NCBI RefSeq assembly: GCF_021440085.1
Contig: NZ_JAKCPW010000024.1
Span: 1-44,302, forward strand
Length of the DNA: 44,302 nucleotides
Direction of reading: 5' to 3'
From: Dyadobacter sp. CY261
Lineage (GTDB): Bacteria > Bacteroidota > Bacteroidia > Cytophagales > Spirosomataceae
Shown here: piece by piece, positions 7,353-15,978 of the stretch
Layout of the letters: each line of letters starts with the position of its first letter
How positions within the stretch are numbered: position 1 is the stretch's first letter
Notes under the pieces: model-generated
The model's input: only the letters and a program-made list of their open reading frames with translations
Database searches by the model: none
What the model was told of the DNA's origin: nothing
Position numbers and translations under genes: made by a program

Positions 7353-9335
7353 TTATTTGCTGATGATTAAATGAGTGAGCTCCGGGTCAGAGAGCATTCG
7401 TTCCATTTCCGAGAATATGATCATTTCCACATCCTCTTTGATCTGCCGGTAGTTGGCCTCAATCACCGGCGGGCTTACAGTTCGGACGACCGGCAATGGT
7501 TTGTATTCGTTCTGTTGGCTGTCCAGCGCTTCATGATCGTTGACCAATGTGCAATGAAAAGTTTTCAGATCCAAGGGCTGGTCGGGATTGTCTGAGCACA
7601 TGCCGACAAACTCCCCGGCGCTCAGAGCGGCAATCCGCGAAGGTGGGATGGCCGGGTCCAGCTGCTTAGAACGGCTGATGGAGGTGTCGGTGCGGTTGAT
7701 TGAAAGACTTGTACGGTCTTGGTTGATTCTTCCAAAGCGCTCTGAGAGTTGTTTGGCGGTCTCGCCGGTGACCTGGCCACAAATGATGTTTCCAGTTATG
7801 TTCATTACCACATCGGCCAGCTCTCTGCCGTAATCTTTTCGGAGCTGACTTAAATCCTGTATTCCCAGCGTGGTTGCCACTTTATTTTGGCGCGCAGTGG
7901 CTATCAGCGAGTCGATGTGGTTGAGATAAACGGTCGGGAATTCATCGAATATAAGACTTGACTTCACCCTATTCTTTTGATTGACGGCTTTAATCATCCG
8001 GGAAATGTAAAGGGAGACCACAGCGCCATAGGTCTGGATCTTTCCAGGGTTGTTGCCCATAGCGACAATTTTGGGTTGGTCTTCGCTATTGAGATCCAAA
8101 GAAAAGTCGTTTCCGGAAAGCACATAATAAAGCGCCGGTGAAGAAAGGCGCGCCATAGAGATCTGGGCCGATGCGATCTGGCCTTCCAGTTGTTGGTTGG
8201 CATGGTGAATGAAGGCGGATATGAACGGGTTGATCAAAACCTGGATCTCGCGCTGGGTCCTAAGTACAGAAAATAGCTTGGCGTGCGTTGTTTGCATCAG
8301 CTCGACTGCATGCGGAAGGGTGCAGTATCTGCCGTTTTCATACTTTTTTAAAAACCAGATGATAGCCGTTAAAAAATTAATTGGGGATTCGACAAAAAAA
8401 TCACCCTGACGGCGGATCCACTCCCGGTTAAGGCCCATCAGAATCGTCCTGGCTGATTCTGCCGCATCAGAGATGTCAGTCATCGTGCCGGGTTCAAGCG
8501 GGTTGCATCTATGCGAGCGGGAGAGATCATCAAAATTGACGTAGTAAAAGGCTTTGGCAGTCTGGGGTTCACTTTGCACGTCCAGCCAGGTGTTATAGGC
8601 GATTTTGGTCAGATCGTCGTATTTAAAATCGTAAAGGAACATTGAAAAGCCTTTGCGGATGTGCTGGGTGATAATGTGCCGGATCACATAATAGGTCTTT
8701 CCCGAGCCAGGGGAGCCAACAACGAGAATGCCGCGGAAAGGGTTGATAAAATTCACCCAGCTATCGCGGATTTTGCCCTTGTGCTGGTAGCGGGCTTTCA
8801 AATTGACCGAATATTGGTTTTCTACCAGCGCCTGCTGCTGGGGAAAACGCTCGTTTTCAGCGTTGAAGATATCGACCGTGATCCTCTGGCGGATCACCCG
8901 CGAAAGGCGCGCTCCTGCCCAGAGAGCGGCAAGGTAGCTGGTAGAGCACCAGCCGATATAGAGGGTAGCCGCTAGCCGGTCAGGCTCTGATAGCCTGAGG
9001 ACTAGCGAAGAAAAGTAGAAGCTTGTAAGGGCAGAAAGCAGCACCCATACTGGAAGCGCCAAAGTGAGCTTTTCATCCTTTTTGCCTCTCACGCCCAGAA
9101 GCGAGATAAATAAAAATGCCAGCGAGGCGACTCTCGCCTTTTCAAAGCTGCTAAAAAGCCCAGTCTTAATAATTTGATCAAGGATTTTGTCGGTAAGTGG
9201 CCAGGTAAGATCCCAGTGCTGGAATGCCCCATAGCAGTAATAGTAGCAGTGAAGCGCAAGTAGGGCCAGGCTGATGAGCCGGCTCATATCCATGATCCGC
9301 CGCAGCGCCTGCTCGTTTTCTCCTGTGGTTGCCAT
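7353..9335 (-). CDS. Type IV coupling protein, VirD4/TraG family (MobC of Bacteroidetes elements)
   Basis: This 660-residue inner-membrane ATPase links the relaxosome to the transfer channel. The N-terminus (MATTGENEQALRRIMDMSRL) is the standard start of this family in Bacteroidota and is followed by three or four hydrophobic segments up to residue 150. The Walker A box GSPGSGKT is at about residues 207-214, and Walker B-like SSLIFDEFPT comes later, followed by the conserved QDLSQLRKDYG and ITGNIICGQVTGETAKQLSERFG. Length is normal and no break is seen. It is the last gene of the long minus-strand operon, 9 bp after the relaxase stop. Presence of coupling protein, relaxase and VirB4 together makes this a self-transmissible type of system. 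Confidence 0.93.
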   Translation of the reverse strand: MATTGENEQALRRIMDMSRLISLALLALHCYYYCYGAFQHWDLTWPLTDKILDQIIKTGLFSSFEKARVASLAFLFISLLGVRGKKDEKLTLALPVWVLLSALTSFYFSSLVLRLSEPDRLAATLYIGWCSTSYLAALWAGARLSRVIRQRITVDIFNAENERFPQQQALVENQYSVNLKARYQHKGKIRDSWVNFINPFRGILVVGSPGSGKTYYVIRHIITQHIRKGFSMFLYDFKYDDLTKIAYNTWLDVQSEPQTAKAFYYVNFDDLSRSHRCNPLEPGTMTDISDAAESARTILMGLNREWIRRQGDFFVESPINFLTAIIWFLKKYENGRYCTLPHAVELMQTTHAKLFSVLRTQREIQVLINPFISAFIHHANQQLEGQIASAQISMARLSSPALYYVLSGNDFSLDLNSEDQPKIVAMGNNPGKIQTYGAVVSLYISRMIKAVNQKNRVKSSLIFDEFPTVYLNHIDSLIATARQNKVATTLGIQDLSQLRKDYGRELADVVMNITGNIICGQVTGETAKQLSERFGRINQDRTSLSINRTDTSISRSKQLDPAIPPSRIAALSAGEFVGMCSDNPDQPLDLKTFHCTLVNDHEALDSQQNEYKPLPVVRTVSPPVIEANYRQIKEDVEMIIFSEMERMLSDPELTHLIISK

Positions 9336-9344
9336 GTTATTTTA

Positions 9345-10631
9345 TTAAATCTGTAAAGAGATCTGTCTTCGTTTTTTCTTGGCCTGTTTTCTAAGCTCGT
9401 AAGGGAGCCGCTCATCTGATTTGACGGGCTGCAAAAGAAGGCTCAGAAAGCCCTCATCCGCGCTGCTTTCGGGTGACTGGCTTGCTAACAGGGGCCCGGC
9501 AGGCTTGCCAGGGGCCAAGTCAGCTTGTAGCGCATCACTGATTGATGCTTGGTGTGTGGGTTGAGGGGCCTGCATTTTTATCGGCGCAGCTTCGTCTAGC
9601 AGCAGAATCTTTGAAGGCGTATAGCGCTCTCCAAGCCGTGCGGCAGAAAAGGCCGAGCGCGCCCTGAAATCGATGAAGATGATCTCTCGGAGCGCCGCAT
9701 TGGAATCATAGGCAAAAACCGTTTTTACACCTTCGCTGGATAGGCTTGCCTGTAAATCCGACAGATCAGCTACTTCCAAGCTTAGCAGGGCCAGATCGAT
9801 CAGCGTTTTTATACGCTGCTGCTGGGGTGTTGAGGTGAGGGCATTGGCCTTAAAGCGCTGGCGCAGATAGGCAAGTGTGGGTTTTGATGGCAGGCTGCTG
9901 GCCTTGACAGGCACGCCGATTGTTTTGCCATCCTCTGAGAGCATCTGGTAGGCAAGCCCTTGATTTTGACTAATCTTAGAGGTAGGCCGCCCTGTCTTAG
10001 CTATCAGATTGTAATGTCTGAGAATGGCGTTCAGCTCTAAAACAGAGCTGTATTTGAAATTGGGCAGCACCACCGAAAGCACCTGCCCGATCGCCTCAAC
10101 AGTCTGCATCTTGCCGTATCGCAACTTTTGTGCGCTATCGGCCTTGTGCTCTTTGATGCTTCTTCCCTGGGCGGCCGTCAAGCGAAAGTCTTCTTCGATG
10201 CGCTTAATCACATTATTGTCAACAGCCAATTTTTTGGGGAAGGCATCGATCACTGCCCCGTCGGCTTTGATGGTGACAGTGACGATATGAAGGTGAGGGT
10301 GCAGGGTATCCAAATGCTGATAGACTAGGAAAGGCTGATCACCCAAGCCGGTTTGGTCCATGTACCGCTGAGAGATTTTTCGAAGCGCTGCTCTGGAGAG
10401 CTGATCTTGCGGGTGAAAGGAAAGCACAATGTGCAGGGCGCTTTTCTGGGACCTGGCATTTAGATCAAGGCGCTTTTCCAATAGCCTAGCGCGCTGTGTG
10501 GCCGTCAGATCCTCAGGCTCACAAGGGTAGTTGCCAGCCATGATGCATTCAGCCTGACCGGTTTCAACCTTTGCTTCATTGTACTGGCAGCGCCGTTTGG
10601 CAGAGCGGGAGGAGCGCACTATTGCAACCAT
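9345..10631 (-). CDS. Relaxase / mobilization nuclease, MOBP type (MobB)
   Basis: This 428-residue nickase cuts one strand at oriT and pilots it to the recipient. The start MVAIVRSSRSAKRRCQYNEA is typical, and the Tyr in CQYNEAKV (Y17) is the best candidate nucleophile. The metal-binding histidines are in YQHLDTLHPHLHIV (about residues 104-117), the HxxxxHxHxH pattern of MOBP relaxases. The C-terminal 200 residues are less conserved, and the end (RKQAKKKRRQISLQI) is very basic, suited to DNA binding. The gene overlaps the end of the small relaxosome gene by 13 bp, indicating translational coupling. oriT is expected near this gene, but I could not identify a nick site. Confidence 0.92.
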   Translation of the reverse strand: MVAIVRSSRSAKRRCQYNEAKVETGQAECIMAGNYPCEPEDLTATQRARLLEKRLDLNARSQKSALHIVLSFHPQDQLSRAALRKISQRYMDQTGLGDQPFLVYQHLDTLHPHLHIVTVTIKADGAVIDAFPKKLAVDNNVIKRIEEDFRLTAAQGRSIKEHKADSAQKLRYGKMQTVEAIGQVLSVVLPNFKYSSVLELNAILRHYNLIAKTGRPTSKISQNQGLAYQMLSEDGKTIGVPVKASSLPSKPTLAYLRQRFKANALTSTPQQQRIKTLIDLALLSLEVADLSDLQASLSSEGVKTVFAYDSNAALREIIFIDFRARSAFSAARLGERYTPSKILLLDEAAPIKMQAPQPTHQASISDALQADLAPGKPAGPLLASQSPESSADEGFLSLLLQPVKSDERLPYELRKQAKKKRRQISLQI

Positions 10632-11005
10632 TTGATGGCGACCTGTTTGGTATGCTGATAAATTTGCTGGATATGGCCCAAGATAACTTCCCGGTCCTTC
10701 TGATGAGCTTCAAGCCAGCTTTGCTGCTCAGCCCCATAGGTCTGCGAGACTTTCTCAGCCGATAGCGCAAGCGCCTCAGCCGCAGTAGCAAGGTGCCTTC
10801 TGATGATGGAAAGCTCTGTGATCAGATCTTCCAGGGATGCATCTCGGTAATTGACCGTTACGGGCTGCTGACAAACGAGTCTTCTGATGTATTCGGTCAG
10901 ACTGCGGCAGGTGGTGCTGGCCCGCTGGGCCTGAAGGGAATCATACTGCTCAGCATCGATTTTAAGCCAGATGTTGCGCCAGGGCTTGTCAAGTGTCTGC
11001 TTCAT
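10619..11005 (-). CDS. Relaxosome accessory protein (MobA/MobC-like)
   Basis: A 128-residue protein starting MKQTLDKPWRNIWLKIDAEQ. The fold suggested by the sequence is a ribbon-helix-helix N-terminus (residues 10-45, including STTCRSLTEYIRRLV) followed by a helical region. This is the usual layout of plasmid mobilization relaxosome proteins that bind oriT and help the relaxase. It lies directly upstream of and overlaps the relaxase gene, as in Bacteroidetes mobilizable elements. The assignment rests on the RHH-like text and on position. Confidence 0.8.
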   Translation of the reverse strand: MKQTLDKPWRNIWLKIDAEQYDSLQAQRASTTCRSLTEYIRRLVCQQPVTVNYRDASLEDLITELSIIRRHLATAAEALALSAEKVSQTYGAEQQSWLEAHQKDREVILGHIQQIYQHTKQVAIKWLQ

Positions 11006-11053
11006 CGTCTATATTGTTTTGTAGGTATTTATAGCGCAGCTGGACATGCCGTC

Positions 11054-11965
11054 TCAAAGAGACAGATCAAGACCCAGGTTTTTGCCCGCCTGATTTTTCA
11101 GGGGATTGCCTACTGCAACATGGTATTCGTTTAGGTCCTTAAAGCCTTGATAGAGCGCGCTTTGATCAATGAAACGACCGCTTTCTGCCTGGGCCCTTGC
11201 CGTTAGTAGCCTTCCGGTCTGATCCTGGTCCAAATACAGGTCGACCTTCCGGTAGGTTTGCAGGTTGGGCATCGCCTTCGAAAAGAAAGCGGCCGAGTTG
11301 AGCACCAGATAATTTTCCCTCTGGGCTGTATCAGCTTTAAAAGAGCGGTAGGAAAGAAAATCAAAGAAGCCCTCAAAGACGGCGATTTGATCAGATTGGT
11401 TATCGATTAATGTGATGTCTTTGGGGGAGCTGCCAAGCTTGCTGTACGGGTTTCTAAGCTCATAGCCGCCTGAATCGTTGGCAAAGCCAATGGCGTAATA
11501 GCTCCGGCCGGCAATCTGATAATGCACCTGCTGGCAGTGGAGCCTTGCGATACCGATGTCAATTTTTCTTTGGGTCAGGTATGCCAGAAGCGCAGGCCTT
11601 TCAAGCGCAGCCACACTGGTAACTTTAATCTTGCTTTCTTTTGGCTGCTGGACTGGCCGGCTGACCGCTGCTGCCGCCGGCAGCAGCAGTAGATCTGCTT
11701 TAAATGCGCTTAGAAAATCCGATACAGAGCACTGGTGATACCGGATGCCAAAATCAATTAGGCTTCCGCCGATGCCTTCACCGAAATCATACCACCGGTT
11801 AAGGGTCCGGTTGACTTTGAAGGAAGGACTTTTCTCATCTCGTAACGGGCTCAGATACCAATAATTGTTGCCACTGATTTTTTGCGGCTCAATGCCGAGC
11901 CGGGCCAGATAGGAGACCAGGTCCACAGCGCGGACCTGGTCGATGTATTCGCTGCCTAGGCTCAT
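11054..11965 (-). CDS. Toprim-domain primase-like protein with a degenerate CHC2 module
   Basis: The 303-residue protein has an N-terminal module resembling the DnaG zinc-binding domain and a C-terminal Toprim domain with the conserved Glu in IAVFEGFFDFLSY and the DxD in VDLYLDQDQTGR. In the first module the framework NYWYLSPLRDEKSPSFKV and WYDFGEGIGGSLIDF is kept. However, the positions that hold Cys and His in DnaG (CPFH and FGCG) read SPLR and FGEG, so zinc cannot be bound in the usual way. Related Bacteroidetes conjugative elements carry such proteins beside the mobilization genes. It presumably acts on transferred single-stranded DNA, but catalytic priming is not shown. It is preceded by a 33-bp gap. 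Confidence 0.85.
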   Translation of the reverse strand: MSLGSEYIDQVRAVDLVSYLARLGIEPQKISGNNYWYLSPLRDEKSPSFKVNRTLNRWYDFGEGIGGSLIDFGIRYHQCSVSDFLSAFKADLLLLPAAAAVSRPVQQPKESKIKVTSVAALERPALLAYLTQRKIDIGIARLHCQQVHYQIAGRSYYAIGFANDSGGYELRNPYSKLGSSPKDITLIDNQSDQIAVFEGFFDFLSYRSFKADTAQRENYLVLNSAAFFSKAMPNLQTYRKVDLYLDQDQTGRLLTARAQAESGRFIDQSALYQGFKDLNEYHVAVGNPLKNQAGKNLGLDLSL

Positions 11966-11998
11966 TTTCCAAAGGTGTTAGCGCGTTATGCGTTCGGC

Positions 11999-12751
11999 TC
12001 AGCCAAGCGACAGCCCCTGATCGTTCTGGTGAGCCTGATAGGTAGCCAGGCTACGAGCAGGGTTTTCCAGCTGGCTACGCGTCTGGGTGGCCTCATTGAT
12101 CTGCCGGCGGGCTCCGTTTTGATCGTAGGCAATCACTGCTTTGAACTGCGGGCTCGCTTCCAGAAATAGCTTATGCTCTGCCACCCCGTCCAGCAAAGTC
12201 ACCTGCTGACGGTTTCCTTTTCTGAGCGAATCCAGCAGCCTGGCCCGGCTTTCAGGCTCGTTTAGTTCTTTGAGCGAAAGGCGGGCAATTTGTCCTGGCA
12301 GATCAAAGCCGTAGTTTTGATGAAACTGGCGAATCTTGAAATTGCCTAACTGGTCCGTTTCTTTGAAGTCCAGTTGCAGCCAAGCCGAATACTGCTCGCC
12401 CTTTTGATTGAGCAGCTGCTTTTCAACAGCGCGGCCCTGCATGAGATTAAAGGCCTCTCTGAGGGTAACACTTCCCTGACGCTGGATGTAAAACAGCTGA
12501 TTGAGCATCTGAGACTGATCCTGATTTTTGAGCGTTGCCAGATAGCTGTTAAAGAAATAGAGCTCGCTCTCGCGGGACCTTTTAAAATGCAGCGCGCTTG
12601 TCAGCTGATCACCTCCGAAAGTGGCCCTGTGGTGCAGGGTGAACTCGGGCAGCTGCTTTTGCATGCCGGCCCTGAGCTGCTCGTCAAGGTTATCACCAAA
12701 GCCAGTATATTTGATTTGGGCTTTGAGGTATTCAAAGTTTCTGGTGTCCAT
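11999..12751 (-). CDS. Conjugation-operon protein of unknown function
   Basis: A 250-residue soluble protein starting MDTRNFEYLKAQIKYTGFGD. I recognise it as a protein commonly found in Bacteroidota conjugative elements between traN and the primase-like gene, but know no function for it. It has no signal peptide, no membrane segment and no known catalytic motif. It is charged, with phrases such as LLDSLRKGNRQQVTLLDG and AVIAYDQNGARRQINEATQT. Its place next to primase and mobilization genes suggests a DNA-processing role rather than a part of the channel. An 81-bp gap separates it from traN. Confidence 0.75.
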   Translation of the reverse strand: MDTRNFEYLKAQIKYTGFGDNLDEQLRAGMQKQLPEFTLHHRATFGGDQLTSALHFKRSRESELYFFNSYLATLKNQDQSQMLNQLFYIQRQGSVTLREAFNLMQGRAVEKQLLNQKGEQYSAWLQLDFKETDQLGNFKIRQFHQNYGFDLPGQIARLSLKELNEPESRARLLDSLRKGNRQQVTLLDGVAEHKLFLEASPQFKAVIAYDQNGARRQINEATQTRSQLENPARSLATYQAHQNDQGLSLG

Positions 12752-12832
12752 AGTAGATATCAGGATGATTGTGATCGTTTCAGCACCGTAATTTGAAGCT
12801 GGCAGCCAGGCCGTTTAAGCGCCCAGACAACC

Positions 12833-13666
12833 TTAGAGCGGGGCGATGCGGCTTATGTGTTTCTTTTTTAGATCGATGGCCAGGTTTCTGGCGCCATTTG
12901 CCTCAGTGATCCCAATCGAAAGCCGCTTGTTTTCAGGGATTGTCAGTTTGGCAATGGCCAGCACAAGCGTTTTCTTTTCCCCGGCTTTCACCTGATCGGT
13001 CCTTTCGGAGCTGCCAATCACGCTGAGCTCATCGCGCTGGCTGGCAGAGCGCTTGATCTGCTTTTTATCGGTTGTAAAAACCCGAAGCGTTTGGATTCGG
13101 TAATCGATCACCGAGCGGTTTTCAAGCTTTAAGCGGAGAAACATGACAGGGCCCTTGACATAATAGCCGTCAATGCTAGCGGAAAATCCAGCGGCCTGCC
13201 GCCTCCTATCAAGATTAGGCTTTTTGATTACGGCAAGACCGATTCCTTCGTTGATCACAGATTGATCGATCCCCTCAGACAATTCGGCCGCGTGCGGCTG
13301 ATGGCGGCTAGCAAAAAGATGCAATCCCAGCGAGCTGGGCTGCTCCTGGTAGCGAACCTCAAAGGTGTGCAGCTCCCCGTCGGCGGTAATCACAATCAGG
13401 CTTGTTGGCTGCATCTGGGGGCGCGCCGCTTTGAGCAGGACAACATTCTCAGTGGATTTGGCTTTTTGCGCCAGCAGATCGGCGCTACCGCGGTCAAGGC
13501 TTTTGACAGGTGCAGAAAAGCTTAGCGAAACGGTCCTGCTGGCGCTGACTTCAAGCGGCACCGGCTCAATAGCGTAGAGCCTCTCATTTTGCGCGCTTGT
13601 CTTGGAATGTGCCAGTAGCTGGATAAGCCAGCATAGGCAAGCTGCTGTTTTGATTGTTAGATGCAT
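12833..13666 (-). CDS. traN: Conjugative transposon protein TraN (DUF4138 family)
   Basis: This 277-residue protein begins with a signal peptide (MHLTIKTAACLCWLIQLLAH, then SKTSAQ). The mature part is beta-rich, with the family-typical VSLSFSAPVKSLDRGSADLL and LIVITADGELHTFEVRYQEQ. In Bacteroides elements TraN lies next to TraM and is taken as a VirB9-like part of the outer-membrane core complex. The order traM then traN with a 6-bp gap is preserved here. I see no neighbouring traO, traP or traQ genes, so this operon is a shorter version of the CTnDOT type. Confidence 0.85.
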   Translation of the reverse strand: MHLTIKTAACLCWLIQLLAHSKTSAQNERLYAIEPVPLEVSASRTVSLSFSAPVKSLDRGSADLLAQKAKSTENVVLLKAARPQMQPTSLIVITADGELHTFEVRYQEQPSSLGLHLFASRHQPHAAELSEGIDQSVINEGIGLAVIKKPNLDRRRQAAGFSASIDGYYVKGPVMFLRLKLENRSVIDYRIQTLRVFTTDKKQIKRSASQRDELSVIGSSERTDQVKAGEKKTLVLAIAKLTIPENKRLSIGITEANGARNLAIDLKKKHISRIAPL

Positions 13667-13672
13667 GGCTAA

Positions 13673-14971
13673 TTATGGTTTGGTGGAGGTAGTATCGCGC
13701 AGGATCACTTTGTAGCCTTCCCTAAGGGTAACCTGGGTCAATCTGGTTTTTCGGCTTACCAGCATCTTGCCCATCTGAATGCCGGCCGAGGCCGCCTGGG
13801 CACCTACTGAAAAACCGCCAGCATCCAGCTCATATCCTTGCAGCTGGCTACCGAGTTGCTGCTTGGCCACAGTGCGGGACAGGGCTCCGGGGATAAATAT
13901 CCCTTCGATCCCGTCTAAATCGTAGACAGATAAGTCTACCGGCAGTATCTGATCAGCTGAGACCAGTGAGCTGATCATGATTTTAAGCCGCTCCCCAGAG
14001 AGGGATGCAATCCCGTACACGAAAGTGTTTGCCGGGATCTCAGCGCCCGCTACCGATAGCGCCCTTGTCAGCCTTAGCTGAACGGTGTTTCCGGAAACCA
14101 GTTGCTGGTTATGCTCGATAACTGCGGTAAGTGCTGATTGGGCCCGGGTTGCAATCTGTTCATCCAGGCCATAAAAGCCTATTTGGCTACTGGCCCCTGC
14201 TACATAAGCAGAGGAATCCTGTTGCCCAGAAAGCAGGGTCATGTAAGGCTGATCAGATGCGGCATGCACTGCCAGCCCCGGCGTCTTATTTGCCGCCACA
14301 GTTTCATTGGGCTCAGAGCCCGATTTTTCTTGCTGCTGCAACTGCAAGAGCTTGTCTAGCATGCCATCGAGCTGGCTCATCTCGGGATCTGGCGCCTGGG
14401 CCAGATTTTCATTTTGCATCTGATCCATCATCTTTTCAAATCGTGTGATTTCCGGCCGGGCTTCAAGGGTTGAATCCTTACCCAAAAACTGATCTTGAAA
14501 GGATGGGGCAGATGAGCTGGTCAAAGCTTTATCGAGCGCCCTAAGCCTTAGATGCACCTGTTTTTCCTGCAGTGTTTGAGCGGCAGCATTCGCTCTGAAC
14601 AAAGCCCGATGGTTGGCTTTTGGCCCCGGCACAGAAAGTCCCATCAGCGCCGAGTTTGTTGAATCGACCGCAACAGAATTCTCGCCTTGCCGGTAGGGGT
14701 CTTTTTTGATTTGCTGTGCCCAACTGGCCGATTCCTGGTCTGCTTTCCGGTAGTAGGCAAGCTTATCCATGTTTTGCTCGCCTTTCAGCGCTGCCGATGG
14801 CAGGCTCAGCTGTAAACCCGGGCCCCGATTATCCTCAGAGCCATGTTTGTCTAGGGTTTTGACAACTACTTTCCAGTACATCAATGTCAGAAATGGTAAA
14901 GCAAGGAGTGGCAGAACCAGGTAAAATTTGCGTTGCCTTAAAAACTGCTCAGTGTAGGGCTGATGTGTCAT
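13673..14971 (-). CDS. traM: Conjugative transposon protein TraM (VirB10-like)
   Basis: A 432-residue protein with one membrane segment near the N-terminus (residues 18-35, LVLPLLALPFLTLMYWKVVV). A long low-complexity, Gln/Ser/Ala-rich periplasmic linker follows to about residue 270, then a C-terminal globular domain. This is the TraM layout of Bacteroidetes elements and resembles VirB10, which bridges inner and outer membrane. The conserved C-terminal part includes NTVQLRLTRALSVAGAEIPA, VYGIASLSGERLKIMISSLV and LPVDLSVYDLDGIEGIFIPG. It overlaps the preceding gene by 23 bp, indicating tight coupling. Confidence 0.88.
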   Translation of the reverse strand: MTHQPYTEQFLRQRKFYLVLPLLALPFLTLMYWKVVVKTLDKHGSEDNRGPGLQLSLPSAALKGEQNMDKLAYYRKADQESASWAQQIKKDPYRQGENSVAVDSTNSALMGLSVPGPKANHRALFRANAAAQTLQEKQVHLRLRALDKALTSSSAPSFQDQFLGKDSTLEARPEITRFEKMMDQMQNENLAQAPDPEMSQLDGMLDKLLQLQQQEKSGSEPNETVAANKTPGLAVHAASDQPYMTLLSGQQDSSAYVAGASSQIGFYGLDEQIATRAQSALTAVIEHNQQLVSGNTVQLRLTRALSVAGAEIPANTFVYGIASLSGERLKIMISSLVSADQILPVDLSVYDLDGIEGIFIPGALSRTVAKQQLGSQLQGYELDAGGFSVGAQAASAGIQMGKMLVSRKTRLTQVTLREGYKVILRDTTSTKP

Positions 14972-15350
14972 GACTTATTGTTGATTTAGCGTTTTGGATA
15001 CTATCTAAGATGAAGGCTTTTTCGAGGCTGTCAAGATACTTTTCCAGTGCTTGCTGCATCCGGGGCCCTTCTGGGACAGAGACAGGCTCGAAAAGCATGG
15101 GCAGATCGAAGCGGTGCAGCGTTAGCTGTTGGGCGCTGATGCCGCGGTAGATAAGGCCTGCCGAGACTGCGCAGGCTATAATGCCGGCGAGCGCAAGCAG
15201 GATTTTGAGTCTTTTGGCGGGCAACTTTCGCGCCCGGGCGTTTAAGCGCTTTGCCCACGCGCGCTGCATGGCAGCGATTTTTTCATTGAGCCTTTGTGAA
15301 TGCGCGCTGTGCAGCCTTCGGCTGCGGGATGGTTTGAACGGATAAAACAT
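14949..15350 (-). CDS. TraL-position single-pass membrane protein
   Basis: I choose the ATG at 15350 (MFYPFKPSRSRRLHSAHSQR), just after the traK stop, rather than the upstream in-frame start, which would overlap traK by 46 bp. The 133-residue product has a very basic cytoplasmic N-terminus, one membrane helix (residues about 48-70, ILLALAGIIACAVSAGLIYR) and a 60-residue periplasmic tail. It lies between traK and traM, where traL is found in related elements. Sequence resemblance to known TraL is weak by eye, so the name rests on position and topology. It probably stabilises the TraK/TraM bridge. Confidence 0.72.
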   Translation of the reverse strand: MFYPFKPSRSRRLHSAHSQRLNEKIAAMQRAWAKRLNARARKLPAKRLKILLALAGIIACAVSAGLIYRGISAQQLTLHRFDLPMLFEPVSVPEGPRMQQALEKYLDSLEKAFILDSIQNAKSTISHDTSALH

Positions 15351-15355
15351 AGCAG

Positions 15356-15973
15356 TTATCTGGTTTGAATTTGAATGTCTTTGTTCTCTAAGCTCACCCA
15401 CCGCTCGATGAGAAACCCATGCGGGTTGTTATCGCTTCGCTCTACGGGTCTTAGGTAGCCTGCCGTGACAAGGCTGCGCGAGACGATGCTGGTCGGGCGG
15501 ATGATGCGCTGTATAGCGCGGCATTCGAAGGCGTAGGGCTGAGCCGAAGCATCGACCTTGACGCTATCGATGCGGATTTCCTGCGAGATGTTTCCCGATA
15601 TGACCCCTGCATAAAATCCGGATTCGCGCAGGTCCTCGTACTGCTTTTTGGCGCTGGCATCAGCCAGATACAGCGCGCGCGACAGGTTTGCAGTGATCAC
15701 CTTATCGTCGGGGGACAGGGTGAAAAACAGCCTGTGAAAGGTTTTGACATGATCCCGCGCTTCGACTGCGATATTTTCCCTTCGCTCGGAAGCGTACGCT
15801 TCGAGCACCTTCCCGCTGGCCAGAATGTAAACCTTTTGGGTAGATCTTTCGGCCGAATCAAATGAGAGGTAGACAGAAACGGCAGAGACAAGGGAGCAGC
15901 ATATAATGACTGCAAAACTAAAAAGGCGGATGTGGCGGAAGGCGCGCTCGATGTCCTGGGTCTTGGTAAACAT
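15356..15973 (-). CDS. traK: Conjugative transposon protein TraK (VirB8-like)
   Basis: The 205-residue protein starts MFTKTQDIERAFRHIRLFSF, followed by one membrane segment and a periplasmic domain with the family text YILASGKVLEAYASERRENI, then VEARDHVKTFHRLFFTLSPD. TraK is regarded as the VirB8 counterpart, a periplasmic assembly scaffold anchored in the inner membrane. Length and motifs are normal. It lies 5 bp after the traJ stop and is followed immediately by the traL-position gene. Confidence 0.9.
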   Translation of the reverse strand: MFTKTQDIERAFRHIRLFSFAVIICCSLVSAVSVYLSFDSAERSTQKVYILASGKVLEAYASERRENIAVEARDHVKTFHRLFFTLSPDDKVITANLSRALYLADASAKKQYEDLRESGFYAGVISGNISQEIRIDSVKVDASAQPYAFECRAIQRIIRPTSIVSRSLVTAGYLRPVERSDNNPHGFLIERWVSLENKDIQIQTR

Positions 15974-15978
15974 ATCTT

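Noticed and set aside
14949..15401. Longer start of the TraL-position gene at 15401
   Set aside because: It would overlap traK by 46 bp and adds a non-signal-like extension; the ATG at 15350 follows the traK stop directly.
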